Positions 42,814 through 53,074 of a stretch of 64,000 bases of DNA are shown piece after piece. The position numbers and the translations under genes were made by a program. This DNA is from Campylobacter hominis ATCC BAA-381 (GTDB taxonomy: Bacteria; Campylobacterota; Campylobacteria; Campylobacterales; Campylobacteraceae): assembly GCF_000017585.1 (NCBI RefSeq), contig NC_009714.1, positions 1 to 64,000 of the forward strand, in the 5' to 3' direction. The notes under the pieces were generated by a model. The model was given only the letters and a program-made list of their open reading frames with translations, did no database searches and was not told the DNA's origin. Positions within the stretch are counted from its first letter, which is position 1. The number at the start of each line of letters is the position of its first letter.

Positions 42814-43301
42814 GCATAGTTTCGATATAAATGCAAGCGTTGATTTTATGGAGATTAAAAATGCGCTTGAGAGTGCGAAAAAAGAGGTTACTGCAAGATA
42901 CGATTTTAAAGGTCTTAAAACCGAAATTTCGTTAAATGAAAAAGAAAAAAACAATTACGCTTTTAAGCTCAAGTGACAGCAAAATTGACGCTCTAAAAGA
43001 GATTGTTGTTTCAAAACTTATAAAGCGTGAAATTCCGTCCGCTGCGATTAGTGAGCAAAAAAGAGAAAGCGCAAGCGGTGCAAGTATTCGCGCGATTTTA
43101 AAGATAAACGATACGCTTGAGATAGAAGACGCCAAAAAGATTACAAAGGCGATAAAAGAGAGCAAACTCAAAGTCAGCACTCAAATTAGAGGAAACGAGG
43201 TGCGCGTGGCAGGAAAATCAATCGATGATTTGCAAAGTTGCATTCGCATCGTAAAAGAGCTTAAACTTGCGCTTGCTCTAAATTTTGTAAATTTGAAATA
43301 A
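42803..43301 (+). pseudogene. yajQ: YajQ-family (DUF520) nucleotide-binding protein, frameshifted
   Basis: From the ATG at 42803 the protein begins [20 protein letters not shown], the YajQ start, and runs to about residue 49. The frame then breaks in a run of seven A (42945-42951). Dropping one A restores the rest ([18 protein letters not shown] through ILKINDT) and gives 165 residues, normal for the family. YajQ proteins bind nucleotides and some bind cyclic-di-GMP. This may be a true mutation, A-tract slippage or a sequencing error. The shift needed is +1, so it is not the classical -1 programmed type. Confidence 0.88.
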
Positions 43302-43306
43302 GAAAA

Positions 43307-44581
43307 ATGATCTCATATCTTGCAAAATTTTACGCGCATAAAATTGTGCGAAATTCTATGAGAAATTCGCTGAGATTGGCGCCCTCGAACTTTAAGCGCG
43401 AGCCAAAAAATAAAAAATATATGCTTTACGCGCACGTGCCTTTTTGTCATACTTTTTGCCCATACTGTTCGTTTCATAAATTTTATTATCAAAGCGAACT
43501 TTGTAAAGAGTATTTTAAAAATTTGCGTTTGGAAATGACGCAAATAGCGCGTTTAGGTTTTAAATTTGATTCTCTTTACGTTGGTGGCGGAACGACTTTG
43601 ATTGATGAAGACGAATTGATCAAAACGCTTGAACTTGCAAAAAAACTTTTTAATATAGATGAAATTTCTTGTGAAAGTGACCCGAATCACATTGACGCTC
43701 AAAATTTGGCGCGTTTCAAAGGACTGATAAATCGTTTAAGTGTAGGCGTTCAAAGCTTTAATGATGAAATTTTAAAAAAAGTCGGCAGGTTTGATAAATT
43801 CGGTGGAAGCGAAGTTTTACTTGAAAAATTAAGCAAAGCCATTGGGATTTTGCCGACATTCAGCCTTGATTTGATTTTTAATTTTCCGTTTCAAAGCGAA
43901 CTTGATTTTCGCGAAGATATCAAAAAAGCAAAAAGTATCGGAGCAGATCAATACACATTTTATCCGCTTATGAAATCTCCTTTAATGCGTGATAAAATTG
44001 CAAAAAGTCTAGGCGTAAGCAGCAAAGATAATGAAGAAAAATTTTATAAAATTATAAGAGAGAGTTTTAGAGATTTTGCTAAAAATAATGCGTGGTCATT
44101 TAGCAAAAAAGAGCAAAATTTAAAGGACGAATATATCGGCGAAAATAACGAATTTATCGGCATCGGAAGTGGCGCATTCAGCTTTTTGGACGGCACGCTT
44201 TTTGTAAATGCTTTCGATTTGAATGATTATTCGGGTTTGGTAAAATGCGAAAAAAGTGCAGTAATAGCGCAATGTGAGTTTGATAAAATGCAAAAGATAA
44301 AATATCTTTTTTTAAACGAATTATTTAACGGAGAAATCAATATAGCTAAGTTTGACGCGAAAAACAGCTGCGAAATTTTAAAAGTTTTAAGGAATGAAAT
44401 TTTGCTTTTAAAACTTTCAGGTGCCGTTAAAATTTCAGACGGAAAAATAATTACGAGCGATTTCGGAGATTATCTGTGTGTAATTCTGATGAAGGAATTT
44501 TATACAGGAATGGACGCGATACGCGCATTTTTCCGTGATTTCAGCAGCAAAAATAAAAAAGAGATGATGATAAAATTTTAG
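43307..44581 (+). CDS. HemN/HemW-like radical SAM protein
   Basis: 424 residues with the radical SAM cluster motif CHTFCPYCSFH (CxxxCxxC), the YVGGGTTLIDEDEL region and the SVGVQSFNDEILKKVGR motif of the HemN/HemW group. Likely a heme chaperone (HemW) or a coproporphyrinogen-related enzyme rather than classical HemN; sequence alone does not settle it. It starts 5 bp after yajQ. Confidence 0.88.
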   Translation: MISYLAKFYAHKIVRNSMRNSLRLAPSNFKREPKNKKYMLYAHVPFCHTFCPYCSFHKFYYQSELCKEYFKNLRLEMTQIARLGFKFDSLYVGGGTTLIDEDELIKTLELAKKLFNIDEISCESDPNHIDAQNLARFKGLINRLSVGVQSFNDEILKKVGRFDKFGGSEVLLEKLSKAIGILPTFSLDLIFNFPFQSELDFREDIKKAKSIGADQYTFYPLMKSPLMRDKIAKSLGVSSKDNEEKFYKIIRESFRDFAKNNAWSFSKKEQNLKDEYIGENNEFIGIGSGAFSFLDGTLFVNAFDLNDYSGLVKCEKSAVIAQCEFDKMQKIKYLFLNELFNGEINIAKFDAKNSCEILKVLRNEILLLKLSGAVKISDGKIITSDFGDYLCVILMKEFYTGMDAIRAFFRDFSSKNKKEMMIKF

Positions 44582-45658
44582 ATATTTTAAATGTAAAATT
44601 TTGCATTTTTAATTATTTTTTAGCGTAAATTTCAGCTTTAAAAATTAAAATAATTAAATGCGCGAATTTTAAAATTCTAAGACAACAGCATTTACTAAAA
44701 AGCAAAAAACAATTAAAATTTCTTAAAAATTTATGTCGTGTAAAACACAATAAAAATAGAAATTTTTGAGTTTATAAAATTATTTAACGGACTATCATAC
44801 ATTTAGAAAAAAATATTAATTTGCCGCATATTGCTGCAATATGTTAAAAACGCTTTTTTGTATCAGTGTAATGTTTTAGAAATAGTAAAATTCAGCGCGC
44901 TGTATAAATTTAAAACATATAAATTTTGCCAAGTTTAAAATTTTTCGCTGAGGTTGAAAATTTGATTTTAAATTTTAATCAAAACGACGTAAAATGTTTT
45001 GTAAAAGATTATCATTTCAAAACGAACGGATTAAATTTATTAAAAAGCGCAAATTTCACGCTTTACAACTTTTTGAAAATAAAAATTTATTTTTTTGTGA
45101 GTTTGGATTTAAATGTTTATTTTTAGTTTATCTCCTATGTTAGCTACAGGTTTTTTTAACGCCAACGCTGAAATAAAGTTTATTCAGCTCACTTTTCAGT
45201 GAAAAACAAAAAAGTGTTTTTTTGTTTGCATTTCGGTAATATTTATAAAATCATAACCAAAAACGATATTTTGTATCGTTAAATTTTCTTGCATTTTTTT
45301 GTTTTTAGCGTCAAAATTCGCTTATTTCAAATTTCATTTCGGAAAGTTTTTTTGGTTTCAAAAAAATCTTCATTTCACAAGTAATTGTAGCACGGAGCGA
45401 TATTTATAGACGCAATTTTTACGATATCAATCATTTTTGAGAAAGTTTTACTCTTTTTATAAAACACAAAATCTCCGCTAAAATCATCGAATATTTTTAT
45501 TATATTGCCTGTAAGCTTTGTCTCTAATTTCGAAATTCATAGAACTGCGCTTTGTCGGCGACAAATTCCGTTACTTGCGGATTAAGTGCAAAAAAGTACA
45601 ACTGCTAATGCTGTTGATTTTTTATTTTTGATAATTTTTATTTAAATGATACTTTAAA
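44582..45658. other. Large intergenic gap, 1077 bp
   Basis: AT-rich, no intact gene. A 66-codon frame at 44926-45126 starts with TTG, lacks a ribosome site and resembles nothing I know. The right part, read on the minus strand, contains two adjoining frame fragments that could be a decayed gene. Otherwise I see nothing here. Confidence 0.55.
45374..45604 (-). pseudogene. Possible decayed coding sequence, unrecognised
   Basis: On the minus strand one frame reads FFALNPQVTEFVADKAQFYE. After one frame change another reads KLETKLTGNIIKIFDDFSGD and on to APCYNYL before a stop. Composition is more protein-like than the flanking DNA, but I cannot name a family. Low confidence. Confidence 0.25.
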
Positions 45659-46636
45659 TTATCTATAAATTCCGACAGCTTCGCGGACTTTTTGCATTGT
45701 TGCACTTGCGTATTTATGAGCTTTTGCTGCACCTTCACTTAAAATTTCGTCCAAAATTTCACGGTGTGTCATAAAATAAGCGAATTGTTCGCGCGCATCT
45801 TTAAAATATTCGCCGACAAGCTCATTCAGATACATTTTAAAGTGTCCATGTCCTTCGCCACCACGCTCATAACGAGCTTGCAGCGCTTTTTGTCCGTTAT
45901 CGTCCAAAAAAAGTTTCGCGATATTATAAACATTGCAGGTTTCCCACTCTTTAGGGGCTTCTAACGGCTCAGAGCTTGTTTTTATAGAACTTATTTGCTT
46001 TTTTAATGTTTTTACATCTGCAAAAATATCAATCGTATTTTTATAGCTTTTACTCATTTTTGCGCCGTCTGTTCCCGGAACAGTTGCTACATTTTCATCG
46101 ATTTTGGCTTCCGGTAACGTTAAAATTTCACCGTGAGCGTTATTGAATTTCAAAGCGATATCGCGCGCAATTTCTACGTGTTGGGTTTGGTCTTTACCTA
46201 CAGGTACGATATTTGCACCGTATAACAAAATATCGGCTGCCATAAGAACAGGATAAGAAAACAGATCGTGCTTTGCTTCAAAACCCTTTGCCAGTTTGTC
46301 TTTATAAGCGTGAGCGCGCTCCAAAAGCCCCATGGGTGTATATCCGCTAAGTATCCAGTAAAGTTCAAGTGTAAGTTTTTCATCGCTTTGCACCCAAAAA
46401 ACGGTTTTTTTCGGATCAATTCCAAGAGAAAGAAACGCGGCCGCAGCTTCGTAAGTGCTTTCACGCAGTTTTTTCCCGTCATTTACAGATGTTAAAGCAT
46501 GATAATTTGCTATAAACATAAAAATTTTATCGTTCTCTTTTAAGCCGTTTTGCATATTAACCATTTGCTTTATACTTGCAAAATAATTACCTAAATGAAG
46601 TTTTCCGCTTGGTTGAAGTCCTGTTAATGTTATCAA
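45659..46636 (-). CDS. trpS: Tryptophanyl-tRNA synthetase
   Basis: Charges tRNA-Trp. The 325 residues contain the class I signatures GKLHLGNYFA (HIGH variant) near residue 15 and KMSKSYKNTI in the C-terminal half. Length is normal. It is the last gene of the minus-strand cluster der-aroK-SLOG-trpS, with an 11-bp gap from the SLOG gene. Confidence 0.97.
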   Translation of the reverse strand: MITLTGLQPSGKLHLGNYFASIKQMVNMQNGLKENDKIFMFIANYHALTSVNDGKKLRESTYEAAAAFLSLGIDPKKTVFWVQSDEKLTLELYWILSGYTPMGLLERAHAYKDKLAKGFEAKHDLFSYPVLMAADILLYGANIVPVGKDQTQHVEIARDIALKFNNAHGEILTLPEAKIDENVATVPGTDGAKMSKSYKNTIDIFADVKTLKKQISSIKTSSEPLEAPKEWETCNVYNIAKLFLDDNGQKALQARYERGGEGHGHFKMYLNELVGEYFKDAREQFAYFMTHREILDEILSEGAAKAHKYASATMQKVREAVGIYR

Positions 46637-46647
46637 ATTCTATCCTT

Positions 46648-47151
46648 TTAAAACTCTATAATTTTTTTTATTCGCTTTTTTGCTCTTCTTAGCGTATCCA
46701 TTACTCCGCTTGAATCGTATCTGTGAAATGCAAGCAAAACACCGTCTTCATCTATCAAATCAATCATAGCTTGGTTTCTTGCAAAGTATCCGTTTGGAAA
46801 TTTTTGTTTGTTATAATCTTTTTTTATCTCTTTTGTTTGGATGTTTTCATAATTTAAAATTTCATCGTATTTCTCGGCTCCTTTTGATCTGTGCCAAGAT
46901 ATGCTGTTTGGAATGCAGCAAATAAGTTTTTTTTTCATTTTCATTGCTATCAAAGCAAAAATTTCGTCGGCTCCTTTTGCCATATCGGATACAAAAACCA
47001 AATTTTCATTGTTTGGAAAATTTTTATTTATTGTATCTATAATGAGTTTTTCTACAATTTCAAAAGCCTCTTTATCCGTTGTTATATTCGGATACGTGCT
47101 TAATTGAAGAGCTTTTTTTATTTTTACATGTCCTGTTAAAGCTATAGTCAT
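46648..47151 (-). CDS. SLOG-superfamily Rossmann-fold protein (DUF1273/LOG-like)
   Basis: 167 residues with a single Rossmann-like domain. It begins MTIALTGHVKIKK and carries LVFVSDMAKGADEIFALIA, like the phosphate/nucleotide loop and GADxxF motif of the SLOG superfamily (YpsA, DUF1273, DprA-like). It ends with a DGVLLAFHRYDSSGVMDTLRRA-type segment (given in part). Members bind nucleotides or nucleotide-like ligands. It lies 3 bp from aroK in an operon of core genes, so a housekeeping role is as likely as a stress one. Function unknown. Confidence 0.75.
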   Translation of the reverse strand: MTIALTGHVKIKKALQLSTYPNITTDKEAFEIVEKLIIDTINKNFPNNENLVFVSDMAKGADEIFALIAMKMKKKLICCIPNSISWHRSKGAEKYDEILNYENIQTKEIKKDYNKQKFPNGYFARNQAMIDLIDEDGVLLAFHRYDSSGVMDTLRRAKKRIKKIIEF

Positions 47152-47154
47152 TTT

Positions 47155-47667
47155 CTATTCTTTAATTAAATTTTGTATCTCTTCTACAATTTCTTGCAAA
47201 GATTTTTTTCTTACGTCTACTGTGAAATCGGCTACTTTTTCATACTCCGCATCTCTTTGGTTATGAAGTATTTTCGCTTTTTTTAAGTTTTTAAGAAGAG
47301 GACGTTTAGCCAGCTTTTTTTTTGCGTTTGGAGACTTTTTAATTCTTTTTATTATGCTGTCAAAGTCCGATTTCAAATAGATTATCACTCCGATGTCTTT
47401 TAAATTCGGAACTTTATAAAATCCACCACCGGTTGAAATTATGGCGCCACTAACACTATTTTGTAAAAAATTAGCCAATTTTTTCTCAATTTCACGAAAT
47501 TTTGTTTCTCCGTCATCCGCGAAAATTTTTGAAATTTTTCTGTTGGCAAAACTTTCTATTAAATCATCGCAATCAATCGAAAAAATATCAAGTTCACGTG
47601 CCAACGCTCTTGCTACGGTTCCTTTGCCGACACCCATAAAACCTATTAAAACGATGTTATTTTTCAT
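47155..47667 (-). CDS. aroK: Shikimate kinase
   Basis: Phosphorylates shikimate in chorismate synthesis. The 170 residues have the P-loop GFMGVGKGT, the shikimate-binding DCDDLIE and the STGGGFY motif, and the lid RPLLKNL. It overlaps der by 11 bp on the minus strand. The lid region is Lys-rich. Confidence 0.96.
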   Translation of the reverse strand: MKNNIVLIGFMGVGKGTVARALARELDIFSIDCDDLIESFANRKISKIFADDGETKFREIEKKLANFLQNSVSGAIISTGGGFYKVPNLKDIGVIIYLKSDFDSIIKRIKKSPNAKKKLAKRPLLKNLKKAKILHNQRDAEYEKVADFTVDVRKKSLQEIVEEIQNLIKE

Positions 47668-49039
47668 CTTTACTGTTTCCTCTTTTTCTAGGTAAAAGTA
47701 TCACGGGCGTGCCATTTAACGTAAAATTTTCTCTCATTTGATTGATTAAATATCTTTTATAACTAAAATGTAAAACCGTTCTATTCATCACAAGCGCTAT
47801 TTTAGGCGGTGCAAAGCCGATTTGAGCGGCATAGTAAATTTTTACATTTTTGCCTTTATCTTGAGGAATTGGATGTTGGGCTGTCGCTTCTGCTATAAAA
47901 TCGTTTAATTTTGAAGTGGCGATTTTTTGAGTGAAATTTGCATAAATTTCTAAAATCATATCATAAATTTTATGAATTCTTTTTCCGCCAAGCGCGCTGA
48001 CGCTGATAATCGGCGCGTATGAAAGAAATCTGAATTTATCTTTTATTTTTTTTTGAACTTTGTCAAAATCTTCTTCGCTTTTGTCCCATTTGTTAAGCAC
48101 AATTATCACACCGAGTTCAAATTTGGCTGCAAGTCCGGCAATTCGTTCGTCAAGCTCACTGAAAGGTTCACTTGCGTCCAAAACCATAAGCGCTATATCG
48201 CATTGTTCTAAAATTTTTTCGGTACGGTTCAGCGCGAATTTTTCTATTCCTTCAATTTTGCCGCGTTTTCTAATGCCGGCCGTATCGACAAACTCTATAA
48301 CTTTATCGTTAAAAGTGTAATTTTCGTTTACCGGATCAATCGTAGTTCCTGCGACTTCACTTACAACTGCTCGATTTTCTTTTACAAGCGCGTTTAAAAG
48401 TGAGCTTTTGCCGACATTTACGCGCCCGATTATGCCGACTTTTATAGGTTTATTTTCGTAAAAGCTTTCATCTTTTTCTTCTAAAATTTCACCGTTTTCA
48501 TCCAGATTAGAGATAAAATCATCGAAATTTTCGCTTTCATCAGCTGAAATTTCATCGTCCAAAAGCTTATATATCCAGCTTTTAACTTCATCTATACCAT
48601 CATTGTGACTAACTGAGATATTAAATTTATCTTTTGCGCCGAATTCAATAAACTCAAAACTTCTTTCCTCGTCTTTTTTGCTGTCGATTTTGTTTATAAC
48701 AAGTGCAAGCGGTTTGTTAAGTCCTGAAAATGAGTGAAAAAGTTTTTTCTCATCATCGCTTGGCATAAATTTTCCATCTACAATAAATAAAATAATATCG
48801 CAATTTCGCACTTCTTTCAGCGTTTTGGCTTGTACCTTTGCAAACATTTCGGAGCTGTCATCAAGTCCGCCCGAATCTATCAAAATACACTTCTTATCAA
48901 AAATTTCAATTACAGTTTTATTCGTGTCTCTTGTAGTCCCGCTTATGTCGCTGGTAATTGCAATTCTTTTGCCGACAAACCGGTTAAAAAGTGAGCTTTT
49001 GCCGACATTCGGTCTGCCTATCAAAATGACTTTTTTCAA
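47657..49039 (-). CDS. der: Ribosome-assembly GTPase Der (EngA)
   Basis: 460 residues with two tandem Era-like GTPase domains, [13 protein letters not shown] near the start and [14 protein letters not shown] near residue 205, each with its DTAG/DSGG-type and NKxD motifs, and a C-terminal KH-like domain ([19 protein letters not shown]). An acidic linker (about 165-195) joins the two G domains. It is first in the minus-strand cluster. Confidence 0.97.
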   Translation of the reverse strand: MKKVILIGRPNVGKSSLFNRFVGKRIAITSDISGTTRDTNKTVIEIFDKKCILIDSGGLDDSSEMFAKVQAKTLKEVRNCDIILFIVDGKFMPSDDEKKLFHSFSGLNKPLALVINKIDSKKDEERSFEFIEFGAKDKFNISVSHNDGIDEVKSWIYKLLDDEISADESENFDDFISNLDENGEILEEKDESFYENKPIKVGIIGRVNVGKSSLLNALVKENRAVVSEVAGTTIDPVNENYTFNDKVIEFVDTAGIRKRGKIEGIEKFALNRTEKILEQCDIALMVLDASEPFSELDERIAGLAAKFELGVIIVLNKWDKSEEDFDKVQKKIKDKFRFLSYAPIISVSALGGKRIHKIYDMILEIYANFTQKIATSKLNDFIAEATAQHPIPQDKGKNVKIYYAAQIGFAPPKIALVMNRTVLHFSYKRYLINQMRENFTLNGTPVILLPRKRGNSKDEK

Positions 49040-49138
49040 AATTTTTATCCTTTTCTAAAATTTTTCATTATACAAAAAAAATGCTGAATTTTAAAATTTT
49101 AAGTCAATTTCGATAAAATTCACAAAAAAAGGAAAATT

Positions 49139-50032
49139 TTGCTTCGTAAATTTTTAATTAGACATTTGGCAATTTATTTTATGCTTACGGCATCTTTTTT
49201 TGGTGCGTTGATGGGCGCTTTTGCAAAAATTTTAAGTCAAGATTTACCTAGCGTCGAGGTTGTATTTTTTCGTAATTTTTTAGGGCTTATCTTTATCGCA
49301 TATTTTTTGATAAAAAAGCCGCCAACAAAGTGCGGCGGTAAATTTTGGCTGCTTTTGGTGCGCGGATTTGCAGGCTCGATTTCTATGGTTGCATTCTTTT
49401 ATAATATCGCAAATATGGGCTTAGCTGAAGCTTTTACATTTTCAAAAACGGCGCCGATTTTCCTTGTTTTGCTTGTGGCTGTAATTTTTGGCGAAAAGGT
49501 TAAAATTAATGGTTGGATTGCCGTTTTTGTCGGATTTTTAGGCATAATTTGCATTATTCAGCCTCAGCTAGGTTTTAAAACAACAGATGCTATGGGTTTG
49601 GTAAACGGCTTTTTTGCGGCTGTTTCTTACACGAGCATGAGAGAACTTCATAAATATTATGATACGCGTTTAATTGTGCTTTGGTTTTTGATAATTGCAA
49701 GTGCACTTCCGTTTGCGATGTTATCGGTCGGTGAGTTTTGCGAAATTCCTTTAAAATTTGCATTTTTATTTCCGAAATTTATTATGCCGAATGTGTTAAA
49801 TTGGCTTTTTATATTTCTTTTAGGTATTGCGGGGCTTTTGTATCAAAACTATCTTACAAAAGCATATTCGGCTGCCAGAAAAGCTTCAAATGTCGCAGTT
49901 GTAAGCTATACAGATGTACTTTTCAGTTTGATAATAGGAATTTTTATGGGCGATAATTTACCGAATTTTGTAGCTTTTTTAGGTATAATTTTGGTCATTT
50001 CAAGTGGAATTTTGGTCACAATTAAAAAATAA
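49139..50032 (+). CDS. DMT-superfamily (EamA) transporter
   Basis: 297 residues with ten predicted membrane helices in two EamA repeats (first repeat with PSVEVVFFRNFLGLIF and LAEAFTFSKTAPIFLVL, second with SAARKASNVAVVSYTDVLF). Substrate unknown; metabolite or drug efflux is usual. The start is TTG at 49139 with AAAAGGAAAA upstream. kdsA follows after 9 bp. Confidence 0.88.
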   Translation: MLRKFLIRHLAIYFMLTASFFGALMGAFAKILSQDLPSVEVVFFRNFLGLIFIAYFLIKKPPTKCGGKFWLLLVRGFAGSISMVAFFYNIANMGLAEAFTFSKTAPIFLVLLVAVIFGEKVKINGWIAVFVGFLGIICIIQPQLGFKTTDAMGLVNGFFAAVSYTSMRELHKYYDTRLIVLWFLIIASALPFAMLSVGEFCEIPLKFAFLFPKFIMPNVLNWLFIFLLGIAGLLYQNYLTKAYSAARKASNVAVVSYTDVLFSLIIGIFMGDNLPNFVAFLGIILVISSGILVTIKK

Positions 50033-50041
50033 GGAGAAATT

Positions 50042-50857
50042 ATGATAATAATAGCAGGACCTTGCGTCATAGAAAGTAAAGAGCTTGTATTTGCAGTCGC
50101 TGAAAAACTACGTGAAATAGCAAATAATAAGGAAATTGAATTTTATTTCAAAAGCAGTTTTGATAAGGCGAATAGAACGAGTATTTCAAGTTTTAGAGGA
50201 CCGGGGCTAAAAAAAGGTTGCGAAATTCTAAATGAAGTAAAAGAAAAATTCGGTTATAAAATTTTAACCGATATTCACGAAAGCCATCAAGCGGCACCTG
50301 TTAGCGAAGTGGCCGATGTATTGCAAATCCCTGCGTTTTTATGCCGCCAAACGGATTTGCTTATAGCCGCCGCAAAAACAAATGCAGTTGTAAATATTAA
50401 AAAAGGGCAGTTTCTAGCACCCGATCAAATGAAATTCAGTGTTAAAAAAATCCTTGAAACTCGCGGTGTAACATCAAGCGGATATGAGGCTGCAAAAGAA
50501 AACGGGGTTTGGCTGACTGAACGAGGAAGCACTTTCGGGTATGGAAATTTGGTCGTTGATATGAGAAGTCTGATGATTATGCGTGAGTTTGCACCTGTGA
50601 TTTTTGACGCAACTCACAGCGTGCAAATGCCTGGAGGCTTAAATGGCAAAAGCGGCGGCGATTCTCGCTTCGTGCCGATTTTGGCGCGCGCGGCGGCAGC
50701 TACAGGCTGCACTGACGGATTTTTTTACGAGACACATATAAATCCTTGCGAAGCGCTTTGCGACGGACCGAATATGTTAAATTTGGATGAACTTTATAAA
50801 ACAATAAATGAAACAATAAAAATCAAAGACGTGCTAAAATATGAAAAATGGCTATAG
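50042..50857 (+). CDS. kdsA: 3-deoxy-D-manno-octulosonate 8-phosphate synthase
   Basis: Condenses PEP with arabinose 5-phosphate to make KDO 8-P for lipooligosaccharide. The 271 residues begin with [10 protein letters not shown] and include [10 protein letters not shown], the [14 protein letters not shown] motif and [11 protein letters not shown]. An AAGGAGAAAT ribosome site precedes the ATG. It is the last core gene before the decayed restriction cluster. Confidence 0.97.
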   Translation: MIIIAGPCVIESKELVFAVAEKLREIANNKEIEFYFKSSFDKANRTSISSFRGPGLKKGCEILNEVKEKFGYKILTDIHESHQAAPVSEVADVLQIPAFLCRQTDLLIAAAKTNAVVNIKKGQFLAPDQMKFSVKKILETRGVTSSGYEAAKENGVWLTERGSTFGYGNLVVDMRSLMIMREFAPVIFDATHSVQMPGGLNGKSGGDSRFVPILARAAAATGCTDGFFYETHINPCEALCDGPNMLNLDELYKTINETIKIKDVLKYEKWL

Positions 50858-50991
50858 AAAAGTGCTTGGCGAAATAATTTGTAAAATTAAAATATTAAAG
50901 GTGTATATAAAAAATTATTGATATTCTTATGTGAAGATAATATATAAAAATCGGCGTATTGCTTTAAATTTTAATGTGAAAGAGATATAAA

Positions 50992-51258
50992 ATGTATAAA
51001 TCGATTGATTTATTTGCAGGTATTGGCGGGATAAGGCTCGGTTTCGATCAGGCATTCGGTGATGACATTAAAACAGTTTTTATAAGTGAATTGGATGAGA
51101 AAGCTGTAGAAACTTATAAGGCCAATTTTAATGACAGTATTGATGTGGTCGGAGATATTACAAAAGTCGATGAAAAGAAAATTCCTGAACATGATATATT
51201 GCTTGCAGGTTTTCCTTGTCAGGCGTTTTCTCTTGCGGGGCATAAGAAAGGATTTTAG
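50992..51258 (+). pseudogene. C5-cytosine DNA methyltransferase, truncated N-terminal fragment
   Basis: 88 codons that match the N-terminus of Dcm/HpaII-type methyltransferases: motif I SIDLFAGIGGIRLGF, the acidic SELDEKAVETY, and motif IV GFPCQAFSLAGHKKGF with the catalytic Cys. It ends at TAG right after motif IV. Motifs VI-X and the target-recognition domain are missing, and the next gene begins 24 bp later, so most of the gene was deleted. Inactive. Confidence 0.88.
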
Positions 51259-51282
51259 GATGGTGAATTAAGTGAAAAACTA

Positions 51283-52044
51283 ATGATATTTGGAGTAGAG
51301 AAGAAACAGTGTTTTGCTTTTTATGTTTATTGTATTATTCCATTTGCTAGTAGTAGTAAAACAAATCCAATTGTTATTGATTATGCGAATATGATTGGTA
51401 GAAGTCCATCTGCACTTAACATGAAAATTGGGAATATTGGAAGGCTTGATCCTGAGTTAAAAAAGAAGGATATTACAGGTTTAACACATGGTGCAAAGAT
51501 GGAAGAACTTGTGTGGAATGAATTTAATAGTGATAGAGAAAAGCTTGTTTATGAGACTGAAAAAATTATTGAAAAGTTAACAAATAAATCAGTTGAAAAT
51601 ATCTATCTTCAGCCAGAGGAACTAAATTATTCAAGTCAAGACAAAGCAAAGCTGGTTAAAACAAGAATAAATCAAAACTTTTTTCGTTCATCCGTGTTAT
51701 CTGCATATAATAACGCCTGTGCAATAACAAGAATAAAAATCAATGAATTTTTAGTGGCAAGTCATATAAAACCATGGGTTAAAGACGAAAACAACAGGCT
51801 AAATCCACATAATGGAATATATCTCAATTCAATTTATGATAGAGCTTTTGATAGAGGATTGATAACAATAGGTAGAGATTATAAAATAATTATTTCAAGT
51901 ATACTAAAGGATTTTTATACAAATGAATTTATTGATGATGTATTCAAAAAATATGATGGGAAAGAAATTGTAATATCTTCCAAATTTGAGCTTTCACCAG
52001 AATTTTTAGAATATCATAATGATGTAGTATTTAAGGGAGCGTAA
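51283..52044 (+). CDS. HNH endonuclease, probable restriction enzyme, N-terminus scrambled
   Basis: 253 codons. The C-terminal HNH domain is intact by eye: VLSAYNNACAITRIK, FLVASHIKPW, then NGIYLNSIYDRAFDRGL. The N-terminal region YCIIPF and GRSPSALNMKIGNI also fits this restriction-endonuclease-like family. The segment GVEKKQC is out of frame: in another frame the same DNA (51291-51311) reads WSREETV, the expected family motif. One base was therefore lost just before it and one gained just after. The reading frame is open, but activity is doubtful. Confidence 0.65.
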   Translation: MIFGVEKKQCFAFYVYCIIPFASSSKTNPIVIDYANMIGRSPSALNMKIGNIGRLDPELKKKDITGLTHGAKMEELVWNEFNSDREKLVYETEKIIEKLTNKSVENIYLQPEELNYSSQDKAKLVKTRINQNFFRSSVLSAYNNACAITRIKINEFLVASHIKPWVKDENNRLNPHNGIYLNSIYDRAFDRGLITIGRDYKIIISSILKDFYTNEFIDDVFKKYDGKEIVISSKFELSPEFLEYHNDVVFKGA

Positions 52045-52045
52045 G

Positions 52046-53074
52046 ATGCATTATCCACATATTTATAAAACTGAAAATTTTTAGAAAGTGATGCAATTGT
52101 ATATTTCCTTATTATTAAAATAATCAGAGAAGAAAACAAGGATGAAATCAAAGAATATGCTACAGGAGAAATGATATCTATATGTATTAACGGATTAATT
52201 GTAAAAGAATTATCTGTAAGCGAATTTGAAGAGGAGTCTGAAAATTTACTGAATGCAATTAACAGCAAAACTTCAAAAGGAGCTTTTTCAGTAGAAGGCA
52301 CACAAAATTTTATGAATAAAATTTTGTGTTATAAACTGTCTGCACCTGCAACGGATAAAAGTGATATTACGGTGAAAATTATTGATATAAACACAGGTTA
52401 CAGTCCTACTGTCGGGTTTTCAATAAAATCCGAGCTTGGTTCTTCTCCTACTTTATTAAATGCAGGTAAAACTACAAACTTTATTTATAAAATAAATCAC
52501 AGTTATCCGGATTTGGTTAAAGAAGTAAATGCGATATATAAAGCAGCCGGTGGTAAAAAACATACGGATGTCAGAGGACGTGTAAAAAAATAATTGAAAA
52601 AACGGACAATTGGAATATTGGAAAATTAATAATCGGGTTTTCGCTGATAATTTAGTATTGATTGACAGCAGCATGGATAAAATTATCGCTGAAACCATTC
52701 TGTATTTTTATAAAGACGGAATCTGTAACTGTGATGAGATGGTTGAAAAACTTGAACGGGAAAATCCTATGAATTACGGTAATGTAAATACATATAAATA
52801 CAAGTTCAAAAAATTTCTGACAGCCGTAGCGCTCGGAATGGTACCTGCTGCAGTTTGGAATGGTGTTGACGAAGCTGCAGGAGGATATATTGTTGTTACA
52901 AAAGAAGGCAATGTTCTTGCTTATCACATATATAACAGAAATTATTTTGAAGAATATTTGCTGAAGAACACCAAATATGAAACAGCGTCTACTTCAAGAC
53001 ATGGTTTTGGAGAAATATACACTGAAAAAGGGGAATATTATATAAAGCTTAATTTGCAGGTGAGATTCAGATGA
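52046..53074 (+). pseudogene. HpaII-family type II restriction endonuclease, broken by frameshifts
   Basis: Three frames must be joined. MHYPHIYKTENF ends at 52084. The frame from 52081 continues with LESDAIVYFLIIKIIREEN, through GFSIKSELGSSPTLLNAGKT (the HpaII-family core), to a stop at 52593. The frame at 52610 holds the C-terminal half with ENPMNYGN, VALGMVPAAVW, GGYIVV and TASTSRHGFGEIY. One-base losses at T5 (52078-52082), A7 (52584-52590) and A6 (52597-52602) explain all breaks. HpaII cuts CCGG. Inactive as written. Confidence 0.82.

Noticed and set aside
42944-42952. A AAA AAC heptamer in yajQ as a programmed -1 frameshift site
   Set aside because: The sequence fits the slippery consensus, but restoring the protein needs a +1 shift, so -1 slippage would not give YajQ.
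44926-45126. 66-codon frame starting with TTG
   Set aside because: No ribosome site, no known family and AT-biased composition; not reported as a gene.
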